A DNA stretch of 42,056 nt from Fervidicella metallireducens AeB (lineage in GTDB: Bacteria > Bacillota > Clostridia > Clostridiales > Caloramatoraceae): the NCBI RefSeq assembly GCF_000601455.1, contig NZ_AZQP01000024.1, positions 1-42,056 on the forward strand, given 5' to 3'. The notes under the pieces were generated by a model. That model had not been told where the DNA came from. It searched no databases and saw nothing but the letters and a program-made list of their open reading frames with translations. Both the position numbers and the translations under genes were made by a program. Positions 7,604-16,057 of the stretch are shown here, in pieces (position 1 is the first letter of the stretch; each line of letters opens with the position of its first letter).

Positions 7604-7909
7604 CTATCTTTCTTCAAATTCAAATGTAAATCTATACAAAATACCTTCCTGTACAGCCTTCTTAGAAATATTCTCAGTCTTTGTTAACCAGAGCTTACTA
7701 TCTATGTCATAAAGCTGTATTTCACTTATGGTAATATCACCAGGTATCTTGTCATCAATTAATACATAAACCGCTAGTCTACCATCAGAAAGCACTTCTT
7801 TTTTATGAATATCTACTTGATAATAGGTGCTGCCAACTTTAAATTTTGCAAAAGCAATATTATTTTGTGTGTATTTCTTAAAACCATCTATTGCATTTGA
7901 TGTAAGCAC
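7604..7909 (-). CDS. Tail-region protein of unknown function
   Basis: A 101-residue beta-rich protein (FKVGSTYYQVDIHKKEVLSDGRLAVYVLIDD), perhaps a small fibre or baseplate-associated domain. It lies in the tail-fibre cluster between the XkdU-like gene and the fibre-like gene. No family is recognised with confidence. Confidence 0.55.
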   Translation of the reverse strand: MLTSNAIDGFKKYTQNNIAFAKFKVGSTYYQVDIHKKEVLSDGRLAVYVLIDDKIPGDITISEIQLYDIDSKLWLTKTENISKKAVQEGILYRFTFEFEER

Positions 7910-7921
7910 TTTAACTCCCTC

Positions 7922-8767
7922 CTATCCCCTTGTATTACTTGTTCCACATTTTCTATATACAATTTTAAAGCTTTCAGCCTCAATCTCAGGAGCATAATCA
8001 CCTTGAATTAAAGCTCCTTCTGTATTTTCATAAGGTTCAGTTCCAACATTGTCATATTTAAATGTGTACCCATAACCATTCGGCTCTAAATTAATATTTA
8101 ACGGTTCTAAAACTCCTCCTACATTGGTATAAGGCTTAGTACCTGTCATTTCATACTTAAAAGAAAAAGCCTTCTCTTCAGTATTAAGATCAAGCTCTAA
8201 ATCTTTATTTAAACCTATATAAGCAATATCAGGAAGTGTTCCAACCTTATCATTACCTGTTAATTTATATGGATATTTATATTTTTCTGTAGCAACTTTT
8301 ACTGCTGCTTTAACCTGTGTTTCTACAATGACATCAAATAGCATATTTGCAGGCTTTAGTTTGTGAACCTGAGTAAATATTAAAGGGAAGTTAATGAAAA
8401 CATCAGAGTTTATAATTATAATTTCAAACCTGAATTCATCATGCTTTACATTTATATCACATTTACACAAGGTTATATTTTCTATTATGGTTTGAAGCCT
8501 TTTGCCAGTAATAGGTGCTCTCATATTGAAATATGCAATTACCTGCTGCCTTCTTAGTTCCAAGCTTGCACTAGTACTTTGAATATTAAATAGTTTCTCC
8601 CATCTCATTATGGTACTTAAATCAGCCTCTTCTATGAAGCGATTTCTATATATTTGAACAACTCCATCCTGTACAAGGCTTATCTGTCCACCTGTAGTTT
8701 CACCTAGTGCAATATACTCTTTAAAATCCCTTAAATGCGGTGGTAAATAATCAAGATAATCAAACAT
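7922..8767 (-). CDS. xkdU: Baseplate/tail protein, YmfQ/XkdU family (DUF2313), with C-terminal repeats
   Basis: 281 residues. The N-terminal ~190 residues resemble DUF2313 (LPPHLRDFKEY... DLSTIMRWEKLFNI... RRQQVIAYFNMRAPITGKRL), the wedge protein next to gpJ. The C-terminal ~90 residues hold two related repeats (FKYEMTGTKPYTNVGGVL and FKYDNVGTEPYENTEGAL) not typical of the family, probably a fibre-docking extension. The start overlaps the stop of the baseplate J gene. Confidence 0.8.
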   Translation of the reverse strand: MFDYLDYLPPHLRDFKEYIALGETTGGQISLVQDGVVQIYRNRFIEEADLSTIMRWEKLFNIQSTSASLELRRQQVIAYFNMRAPITGKRLQTIIENITLCKCDINVKHDEFRFEIIIINSDVFINFPLIFTQVHKLKPANMLFDVIVETQVKAAVKVATEKYKYPYKLTGNDKVGTLPDIAYIGLNKDLELDLNTEEKAFSFKYEMTGTKPYTNVGGVLEPLNINLEPNGYGYTFKYDNVGTEPYENTEGALIQGDYAPEIEAESFKIVYRKCGTSNTRG

Positions 8768-9840
8768 TATGATACCTCCACTATTTCAACATTCCCAAGG
8801 GCAGGTACCTGATAGTTATCCCATTCATTCTTTAGAGTTATATTGCCTGATACTCCATTCAATAGAGTCTGAGTAACATCTGCAATTCCTTCTACATCAA
8901 GCATAATAGACTCTATCCTTGAAACCCTTACAACATTCTCCTTGAAAGATATAGATGACAAATAATTCTCCACAGCTTGTCTTATATTATTTCTTACCCC
9001 TTCTAAGGTGTAGCCTTGCTTAAGTGCTATATTGGTTGAAATATTTATAGTAAACTCTGTTACTGTTGAAATAGTAACGTCATGACCTATAGGAGCTAGT
9101 CCAACACCTTGACTTTTACCCTTTGGTTGAATTATCTCTTGAACATTGTTTACTAAAGTTTGACTGGCTGGTTTAAACTGTGGATCAACTATTACACACT
9201 GAACTTTTCCGCCTTGACCGTTAGGTGTAGGGAAAACTTTTACTCCTCCTATACCTGGTATCTTAAGGATTTCTATCTCATATTGAGCGATATTCCCTCC
9301 AAAAGGCTGACTATTTACTGTCTTATAAAATCTTACTCTAAGATCTTCATCACTTTCTTCGTCCTCACCTGCAATAAGCACATCCATCAGTGTAGCCGTT
9401 CCTAGTCCGCTTATATTATTTATAGGAAGTATAGCACCAAAATAAGTATTGCCAACCTTACCAGCCTCTTCACATTCTAATTCATATATGCCTGGTTCAA
9501 TATATTTAACAACCTTATAAGTCAGATTTTCAGCTCCAAAGCGACTATCCAAAGGTATGTCCATATTATTCCCTTGGCTATCTGTAAACTTACCTTTTCT
9601 TACAGCCTTTGTTGCTGGGTATCTATTAACACCACTAGTTGCACATACACGAGTTAAATCATCACCTCTTGATGTATCTGGCATTGTGGTGTCCATGATA
9701 TTATCTGCATAAAAATATAACTCTGCTATTTGGGCTGCTATAGGTGCAAGAGCACAGTATATAATCCCTCCTTCTCTTTTATCAAACTCATCAGGAACCA
9801 TATCAAGCATTTCTTGCAGAATTTCATCAAAGTCCTTCAT
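8767..9840 (-). CDS. xkdT: Baseplate J-like protein (gp47/XkdT)
   Basis: A 357-residue baseplate J family protein. Recognisable segments include DEFDKREGGIIYCALAPIAAQIAELY, the GEDEESDEDLRVRFYKTVNSQPFGGNIAQYE block, and the C-terminal VRVSRIESIMLDVEGIADV. It forms the baseplate wedge with the XkdU-like protein. It overlaps both neighbours by a few bases. Confidence 0.9.
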   Translation of the reverse strand: MKDFDEILQEMLDMVPDEFDKREGGIIYCALAPIAAQIAELYFYADNIMDTTMPDTSRGDDLTRVCATSGVNRYPATKAVRKGKFTDSQGNNMDIPLDSRFGAENLTYKVVKYIEPGIYELECEEAGKVGNTYFGAILPINNISGLGTATLMDVLIAGEDEESDEDLRVRFYKTVNSQPFGGNIAQYEIEILKIPGIGGVKVFPTPNGQGGKVQCVIVDPQFKPASQTLVNNVQEIIQPKGKSQGVGLAPIGHDVTISTVTEFTINISTNIALKQGYTLEGVRNNIRQAVENYLSSISFKENVVRVSRIESIMLDVEGIADVTQTLLNGVSGNITLKNEWDNYQVPALGNVEIVEVS

Positions 9841-10220
9841 ACTGTACCCACCCCCATAGTTAATTGCTCGCTTCCAAATATGGTATCTATAACAAAACTT
9901 ATTACCCCATTCTCAAAGGCAAAATCTCTAACCTCTGTAATCCTGGTATCTACGCTTAAAGCTTCTTTGATCATTCTCTTGGCTTCAGAGAAGACATAAG
10001 CCTCATCCTTGCCTATAAGGGTATGAAGCTCGCTTCCGTATTGCCACGAAAAGATTATATGCTCATATCTCTGTGTTTGAATTGCACAATATGCAGCTTG
10101 CACCACTGCATTTTTGCCATCTATATGAGATATAATTCTTTTACTCTTATGATCTAAAAACCAAGTCTTAGAAGGAGGCTCCTGATATTCAAAATCTACA
10201 ATATCATTTTGTGGTATCAT
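9837..10220 (-). CDS. xkdS: Baseplate protein, DUF2634 (XkdS-like)
   Basis: 127 residues with the DUF2634/gp25-like pattern (SKTWFLDHKSKRIISHIDGKNAVVQAAYCAIQTQRYEHIIFSWQYG, then KDEAYVFSEAKRMIKEAL). It is a small wedge or sheath-initiator-like protein. It lies between XkdR- and XkdT-like genes exactly as in PBSX. Confidence 0.85.
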   Translation of the reverse strand: MIPQNDIVDFEYQEPPSKTWFLDHKSKRIISHIDGKNAVVQAAYCAIQTQRYEHIIFSWQYGSELHTLIGKDEAYVFSEAKRMIKEALSVDTRITEVRDFAFENGVISFVIDTIFGSEQLTMGVGTV

Positions 10221-10585
10221 AACCCATCTACCTCCCTTACTGATTTGTAAGGCTGTATCCTATCTAAAACAATATATTTAGTTCCATCAACAGTACGAGG
10301 TCTGCAAAGAAGCAAAACTCCATCTCCGACCTGCAGTGCTTCTCTTAATACAACGCCATCGTTAAGTGCCCCTTCAGAGTAGTTATGCTTATGCCTTAAA
10401 TTTATGACTAAACCAATGCAGTTGTCTGTTATATAAAGATTTTCTTCAGGTATTTCAAGACGTGCTCCAGCTTTTATTTTAAGTGGAGAAATAGAGGATA
10501 CAACACCTGTCATAAAGCCGCCACGTCCTGTATTATTCAAGAAGTTAGTTATTATTTTTTTAACCTGTTCTACTGTTGTAAACAC
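10217..10585 (-). CDS. xkdR: Baseplate protein, DUF2577 (XkdR-like)
   Basis: 122 residues with an OB-like DUF2577 pattern (GVVSSISPLKIKAGARLEIPEENLYITDNC, then LQVGDGVLLLCRP). By order it is a baseplate hub or spike-associated protein. It overlaps the XkdS-like gene by 4 nt. Confidence 0.8.
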   Translation of the reverse strand: MFTTVEQVKKIITNFLNNTGRGGFMTGVVSSISPLKIKAGARLEIPEENLYITDNCIGLVINLRHKHNYSEGALNDGVVLREALQVGDGVLLLCRPRTVDGTKYIVLDRIQPYKSVREVDGL

Positions 10586-10600
10586 TTATTAAATCCCCCT

Positions 10601-11551
10601 TTAAACCACTTTAAATTCAGCTTTAACGGTATGTCCTGCATTTTCAAAAATATGTTTTGCTGATATGCAAAGTAAAAACTTTTTTATACCTGTATCAGGA
10701 ATATCAACATAAATTACATTGCCTGACCTTATGCTCTTCTCTCCAATAACATCAACGGATAGCTTTTGTTCAACCCTATTCTTTAGCTTCAGCATTCCAT
10801 CCGCCTTTTGCTTTATCCGCTCAGGGTTCATATCGTCATCTACTTTTTCATAAAACTGTAATAAGCCCCACTTTTGAATAGTGGAGCTGTCCTTAGTGAT
10901 ATATACTTCTCTTTGACCAGTGGTTTTATTATCTCTTACAAGCTTTATTTGATTAAAGGTATCATTATCAATAGACCTTTCATAATTATATCCATAGAGT
11001 AAACTCTCTGTATCAATACAAAGGTCTGTAATTGTTGTAGCAATATTCTTTAACTCTATAAACCCATTATTATCTTTTATAAAAAATAACTGTTTGGTGT
11101 TAGTAAGAGTAAGATTTAAACAATCAGCAATAATATCTAGCAAATCTTTATTATCAAACACCTGACTTCCAAGTCTATAACTAGTATCTTGAATTTCTCC
11201 AACAGTTCTTTTGTAATCACTGCATATCCTTCGTACAACTTCACTGGCAGTCATATTGCTAAACACATAAGTTTCATTAGTCTTCAAATATCTCAGCTGA
11301 TCATAGGCTGTTATTTTAACCTCAGCCTCATGAGTTTTTCCAACCTTGAAAACAAATCCTGAGAAGTAGGTTATGCCATCATATTTGATTCTAACGGCAT
11401 CCCCTTCCATAGGGATAATATCAGTCTTTACGACAGCAAAGTTTACAACTCCAGATTTATTTATATTGTCATCAAATGAAACTGCAGTTACAACCTCTGT
11501 TATGTCATAAGCCTTATCATTTGCCTTTTGAAGCAAAACTTCTAAACTCAA
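10601..11551 (-). CDS. xkdQ: XkdQ-like tail hub protein (gpD/gp44-like)
   Basis: 316 residues. It matches the XkdQ/late-control-D type hub protein (VTAVSFDDNINKSGVVNFAVVK, YFSGFVFKVGKTHEAEVKITAYDQLRYLKTNETYVF). It forms the central hub below the tail tube. It follows the LysM protein, the canonical PBSX order. Confidence 0.85.
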   Translation of the reverse strand: MSLEVLLQKANDKAYDITEVVTAVSFDDNINKSGVVNFAVVKTDIIPMEGDAVRIKYDGITYFSGFVFKVGKTHEAEVKITAYDQLRYLKTNETYVFSNMTASEVVRRICSDYKRTVGEIQDTSYRLGSQVFDNKDLLDIIADCLNLTLTNTKQLFFIKDNNGFIELKNIATTITDLCIDTESLLYGYNYERSIDNDTFNQIKLVRDNKTTGQREVYITKDSSTIQKWGLLQFYEKVDDDMNPERIKQKADGMLKLKNRVEQKLSVDVIGEKSIRSGNVIYVDIPDTGIKKFLLCISAKHIFENAGHTVKAEFKVV

Positions 11552-11563
11552 ACTATCGCCCCC

Positions 11564-12211
11564 TTATGGTATAACAAAGACTTGATTAGGATAAATCAAA
11601 TTAGCATTTTTGATTTTATCTCTGTTCGCATCAAATATTTTTGTGTATTGGCTGCCGTTACCATAATACTTTTTAGCAATCCCCCATAATGTATCTCCTC
11701 TTACAACCGTATGAGTTCTTGGTTTTGGTGGGTCTGCTGGTCTTTGTGGTACTGGCTGAGCTACTGGCTTCGGTTGCTGCACCTTTGGCTTTTGAATTAT
11801 TACCCTCTTAGTTTTATACTCTCTATATTCTTTTAATGACAAGGTGTAATAATACTCTCCCTCTTCCCCAAACTTTTGACTATGCTTAAAATTTGTAATA
11901 CTGCAGAGCATATTAATATCAGTTTTATCCCCTGTAACTACAAACCTCACAGGCTTTTTTTCATTCAAAAGCTTGTACATCATATTCACATAATCAATAG
12001 CCAGCTTTGGTCTTTCTACTACCCTGAAGGAATACTCCTTGTCCGTAAATAAGCTTTTTATTTCAACCTCAATAAGCTTTCTATTGCCTATCTGGGTTAC
12101 ATCTCCAATTGCAACTATCTCATAATCTTTACTATTTACCGAGGCTGAAAAGGTCAAATCTTCAAAAGGATTTACAGGAAGCTGCTCACCATTAATAAAA
12201 GTCTTTATCAT
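11564..12211 (-). CDS. xkdP: LysM-domain tail protein (XkdP-like)
   Basis: 215 residues. An N-terminal tail-associated domain (~1-130) is followed by a Pro-rich linker (QPKPVAQPVPQRPADPPKP) and a C-terminal LysM domain (HTVVRGDTLWGIAKKYYGNGSQYTKIFDANRD). It is thought to sit at the tail tip and contact peptidoglycan. The start overlaps the tape-measure stop (ATGA). Confidence 0.88.
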   Translation of the reverse strand: MIKTFINGEQLPVNPFEDLTFSASVNSKDYEIVAIGDVTQIGNRKLIEVEIKSLFTDKEYSFRVVERPKLAIDYVNMMYKLLNEKKPVRFVVTGDKTDINMLCSITNFKHSQKFGEEGEYYYTLSLKEYREYKTKRVIIQKPKVQQPKPVAQPVPQRPADPPKPRTHTVVRGDTLWGIAKKYYGNGSQYTKIFDANRDKIKNANLIYPNQVFVIP

Positions 12212-14973
12212 GCTATAACAACCTCCTCAATTCCTGAAAGACCAACTTCAATATCTGTTTCAGTTTCCTCATACAGATTACGCTTAATGGTCTCCCAATC
12301 TTCACCCTTCTTAATATCATTTTTAATATTAACTCCGCCCTGGTAGTTAAGATAATAAATATTAGTGTCCTTGTTAGATGCAGCCATTAAAAGTTCTTTA
12401 TCTTGCTTTGAAAGCTTAGCTTCAGTATCTTCATATACCACAGTAGCATAGGCATCAATTGCCTCAAACTGCTTTAATGCCTCAACCTCTGCTATATCTC
12501 TAAGATACTGAAGGCTTTGATTAGAGAGGTCAACCTCTTGTCCAATCTTACCAGTATTATCTTTTATCTTATCTGCATCATTTGCAATTCCTGATATGTC
12601 CTTTGGATCATAAGGTTTCATCCTTAAAGCTTCATCCTTGGCTTTGTTTCCAAGCAAATCATCAATATTAGGTATGCTGAATTTATCATCTATTTTATCA
12701 CCAAAGTTATATCCAGCTTTGTAAGCGTCACCGTATTCAATACGCTTTAATCCAAGGCTTTCAACACTCAAGTCAAGCTCATCCATTACATTTTGGTAGT
12801 TCTCATTCGGTGCATACTCTTTTACAGCTGAGTCTGCTAAATCCTTTAAGCCTGATCGCCACCCTGCAACGGTATCAGCCATATTTGAACCAAATATAAA
12901 GTCCATTGCTGAAGCTATCTTTTGAAGCGTAGCAAGCACACCATCAGCCATACCTTGGAATAAATAAATGATTGAGGATACTGGATTTGTAAACACATTC
13001 CCAATAAAATTTGCTATTTTTATAAAAGGATTAACAAAACCATTAATTACTCCTAGCACTAGCTCAAATACTCCAAGGAATAAATCCCAAAGGAAAGCTC
13101 CAAGAGTAGCAAAAACTCCTGTTATAATTCCAGTAGCTGATATGCTCGACCCTGTAACCTTATTAATTGCTGCCACCACTAAATAAAACACAGTAATTAA
13201 AGCTATTACTGCAATTATGATCCATGTAATAGGTGATGCTAACATAGCACTATTTAATGCCCATTGTGCCACCGTTAAACCATTAGTTGCAGCTGTTTCC
13301 GCTATAGTTGACCCTGTTTTCACAGCCATTGCAATAGCTTGTGCTGTCTGTATTCCTGTATTTATACCCTGAATAATACTATTTGTTATTATGGCAGCAT
13401 TATAAGCAAGGACAGCTGCTACAATACCCCAAAAGATAGGAGCTATAAGTGACCAGTTATTTGAGAAAAAATTATATATATCTGTTGCCACTCCAAGAAG
13501 AAAAATCAAACCATCTATAACAAAGCCTATTCCTATTCCTAAGCCGTTTACAAAGGCTTGACCATCTACGGTATTAAGCCAAGCTATAAGCTCCTGTACC
13601 TTTAAAATAACAGTATTTAAAGCTGCACCTGGCTGAGATAAGTCATCCATAAGCTCACTTGCTTGGTTTCCTATGATTGTCATACCTTGTGCAAAGGTCA
13701 TAGGCATTTTATTAAATTCAGTATCTATGGCTTTACTTTGGTTCATGATTGCTGTGACAACAGCATCTGCAGTAAGCTTTCCCTCTTCAGCCATAGCCCT
13801 TAGTTCTCCCTTGGAAACTCCAAACTCTTTAGCCATCATTTCAGCGAGTACAGAGGCATTTTCCATTACAGAGTTAAATTCATCTCCTCTTAATACTCCT
13901 GAAGCAAGACCTTGAGATAACTGCCTTATTGAGAACTTTGCTTCATCTGCACTTGCACCTGAAACTACAAAACCTTTATTTAAAGTTTCAGCAAATTGTA
14001 AAGCTAAATCATTGTTGCCTTTAAAGAAGTCCTGTCTTCCCATTGTAGCAATTAAAGTGGCTGTATCTGCATAACTTGAGCGAGTATCATTTGCAACCTT
14101 TAGCACCTGAGCTTCCAGCTGCTCTTGAGTCCTAAGTCCATCATTTATTAAATTAAGTCTGGCATCTGCATTGGTTCTTTCATCTGCTTTGCTCATCAGG
14201 CTTTCAATAGTGTTCCATGTTCTTTGCATTAATTCAAGCCCTTGATTAGCAACGATTATGGCTTTGCTTAAACCGCCAAAACCACCTGACATTCTTTTAG
14301 GCTTGTCTTCATCAATATCATCAAGTCTTTTTTTAGTTTTCTTTAGTGCATCATTTGAAGAATTAACACTATCCTCTAGCTTTTCAAAATCATCACCAAG
14401 GTTTTGAGGCTCGTCTCCATCAATTTTATCAAGCTCCCTGTTCATTTTATCCAAGGCATCATTTGAAGAATTTATACTGCCCTCAAGCTCTTCAATACCA
14501 CTTGTAAGGTTATGAGGTTCATTATCCTCAATCCTATTTAAATCAAGGCTCATCTCCTCTAAAGCTTGGCTTGAATCAGCAACACTATCTTTTAATTCTT
14601 CAAAGTTATTTGCGAGATTTTGAGGTTCACTGCCTCCCATTCTATCAAGAATTCTATTAAGGACTTGGTTTATTTTATCCAGTGACATATTTGAGGTATT
14701 AATACTAGACCTTAACACCTCAAAGCCATTGGAAAGGTTCTGAGGTGCTTCAACTCCTATGCCTTGAAGGTCACGAGTGATTTCACTTAATGCTGCATCT
14801 GCACTGTTGATACTGCTTCTTGCTAAATCAAAGGCACTGCTCAAATCAGAGTTCATACCTTCGCTATTAGCCATTTCTAAAGCATCAATCATCCTATCAA
14901 TAGCATCAATACTTTTTTCAATAGGGCTTGTAAACCTATCTATAAGCTTCAGTGTACTTGATATAGCTGACAC
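12208..14973 (-). CDS. Tail tape measure protein
   Basis: 921 residues, the largest phage protein here. Residues ~40-225 hold about four copies of a 36-residue coiled-coil repeat (EPQNLxxxFExLxxSxxSSxxALxxM). The tape-measure N-terminal domain follows (NADARLNLINDGLRTQEQL... LASGVLRGDEFNSVMENAS). Hydrophobic, membrane-inserting segments lie at ~475-665. It sets tail length and enters the host membrane at infection. It starts at GTG, with AGGAGG upstream inside the end of the frameshifted chaperone extension. At ~66 bp of gene per nm (a common rule of thumb) the tail would be medium length. Confidence 0.92.
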   Translation of the reverse strand: MSAISSTLKLIDRFTSPIEKSIDAIDRMIDALEMANSEGMNSDLSSAFDLARSSINSADAALSEITRDLQGIGVEAPQNLSNGFEVLRSSINTSNMSLDKINQVLNRILDRMGGSEPQNLANNFEELKDSVADSSQALEEMSLDLNRIEDNEPHNLTSGIEELEGSINSSNDALDKMNRELDKIDGDEPQNLGDDFEKLEDSVNSSNDALKKTKKRLDDIDEDKPKRMSGGFGGLSKAIIVANQGLELMQRTWNTIESLMSKADERTNADARLNLINDGLRTQEQLEAQVLKVANDTRSSYADTATLIATMGRQDFFKGNNDLALQFAETLNKGFVVSGASADEAKFSIRQLSQGLASGVLRGDEFNSVMENASVLAEMMAKEFGVSKGELRAMAEEGKLTADAVVTAIMNQSKAIDTEFNKMPMTFAQGMTIIGNQASELMDDLSQPGAALNTVILKVQELIAWLNTVDGQAFVNGLGIGIGFVIDGLIFLLGVATDIYNFFSNNWSLIAPIFWGIVAAVLAYNAAIITNSIIQGINTGIQTAQAIAMAVKTGSTIAETAATNGLTVAQWALNSAMLASPITWIIIAVIALITVFYLVVAAINKVTGSSISATGIITGVFATLGAFLWDLFLGVFELVLGVINGFVNPFIKIANFIGNVFTNPVSSIIYLFQGMADGVLATLQKIASAMDFIFGSNMADTVAGWRSGLKDLADSAVKEYAPNENYQNVMDELDLSVESLGLKRIEYGDAYKAGYNFGDKIDDKFSIPNIDDLLGNKAKDEALRMKPYDPKDISGIANDADKIKDNTGKIGQEVDLSNQSLQYLRDIAEVEALKQFEAIDAYATVVYEDTEAKLSKQDKELLMAASNKDTNIYYLNYQGGVNIKNDIKKGEDWETIKRNLYEETETDIEVGLSGIEEVVIA

Positions 14974-14979
14974 ACCTCT

Positions 14980-15174
14980 TCACCTCCTCTTTCTTCTATT
15001 TCTTGCCCTAGCCTGTTGTATCTTTTCCTGCCTTATCTTTTCATCAATATAGGCAAAAATAACCGCTTTTTCTTTCAGCGGTAGATCAATCCATTCATGA
15101 GGAAAGCGACCCTTATCGTCAAAGATATAAAATCCATAGACGGTTTCGGCATCACCTTCCTTTAGGAGTTTTTT
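14980..15174 (-). CDS. -1 frameshift extension of the tail assembly chaperone (gpGT-type)
   Basis: The chaperone gene upstream ends ...GCA AAA AAC TCC TAA. The heptamer AAAAAAC at 15168-15174 is a perfect X XXY YYZ slippery site. A -1 shift there gives a 60-odd-residue extension (KLLKEGDAETVYGFYIFDDKG..., ending in a basic ARARNRRKRR tail) that stops at 14980, just before the tape-measure start. Gene-length frameshift fusions at this place are nearly universal in long-tailed phages. No start codon is needed. Confidence 0.85.
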   Translation of the reverse strand, partial: KKLLKEGDAETVYGFYIFDDKGRFPHEWIDLPLKEKAVIFAYIDEKIRQEKIQQARARNRRKRR

Positions 15175-15581
15175 GCTTCTTCCTTGTACTCCTCAAAACG
15201 GTCTGCATCATATCCGTTCATCTCTTGGACAACTTCAAGCAGATAACCAAACTCTCCTGGTAGGAGCATTTCTGCTAAAAGCTCTGCATCTCCTACAACC
15301 CCATAACTTTTCTGAAGCTCTGCATCCTTTAAATCAGGATAAACTACAGCTGCAGCACATAGCCTCTGCAGATAAAGATTTCTGTTGAAATTAGTGGTTT
15401 GTCTACCCTTAAAGGTAGAAGTAGTAGTACATGAATTTCTTATTTTGCTGTTGATATCTTCTGAAACAGCCTTTATTTCCCACTCTATAGGCTTTCCGTT
15501 CTCAACGAACCTCTTACTTATAGCAACCTTCTTATTTTCTGGTGTAACTGAATTTTGCTTTAAAAATGCACTTAATGACAT
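15162..15581 (-). CDS. xkdN: Tail assembly chaperone, XkdN-like (gpG-type)
   Basis: 139 residues, XkdN family (MSLSAFLKQNSVTPENKKVAISKRFVE, then YLQRLCAAAVVYPDLKDAELQKSYGVVGDAELLAEMLLPGE). It lies between the tail tube and tape measure. The short form ends at 15162; a programmed -1 shift at 15168-15174 yields the longer GT form. Together they bind the tape measure during tail assembly. Confidence 0.88.
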   Translation of the reverse strand: MSLSAFLKQNSVTPENKKVAISKRFVENGKPIEWEIKAVSEDINSKIRNSCTTTSTFKGRQTTNFNRNLYLQRLCAAAVVYPDLKDAELQKSYGVVGDAELLAEMLLPGEFGYLLEVVQEMNGYDADRFEEYKEEAKNS

Positions 15582-15596
15582 TTGTTATTCCTCCTA

Positions 15597-16046
15597 TTAT
15601 TTAAATTTTTCAAGTATTTCTACACCCTCAAAGGTGAATGGTAGTTCCTGCTCTAATATTCCATCATCACTATCAAGGCTTGCAATTAAGATTTCATCAA
15701 AATTACAATGAGTCAAGACCTTTGTTTCTCTTCCATAAGTTGTAGATGGATCTTCATTAGTTACCTGAAGATTAAAATAAACATCAATGCCCTCATTTAT
15801 ATATTTCAGGAATGTCTCTTTAAACATACTTGTAATTTCAGCAATGGTAAGAGTTCCTTCTCCTTGTATAGAAGTAGTTTTATGTCCAACCATTCGGCTT
15901 CCTAAAGTTCTTACTTCCTCTTTATTCTTGGTAAGAGTAGCCTCTATTTTCTTTGCATAAAATAACTCATGGTTTTGTCCATTCATTGTAATAAATGCTT
16001 TACCAGTTTTACTGGATATTGAGTCTGAACCATAAAATTCAGCCAT
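15597..16046 (-). CDS. xkdM: Tail tube protein, XkdM-like
   Basis: 149 residues matching XkdM (GKAFITMNGQNHELFYAKKIEATLTKNKEEVRTLG, then HKTTSIQGEGTLTI). It forms the inner tube of the contractile tail. It lies directly after the sheath gene with a good AGGAGG site. Confidence 0.9.
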   Translation of the reverse strand: MAEFYGSDSISSKTGKAFITMNGQNHELFYAKKIEATLTKNKEEVRTLGSRMVGHKTTSIQGEGTLTIAEITSMFKETFLKYINEGIDVYFNLQVTNEDPSTTYGRETKVLTHCNFDEILIASLDSDDGILEQELPFTFEGVEILEKFK

Positions 16047-16057
16047 TTAAATCCCTC

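Noticed and set aside
15173-15711. Plus-strand frames opposite tail and head genes
   Set aside because: Shadows of strongly supported minus-strand structural genes; no promoters or ribosome sites.
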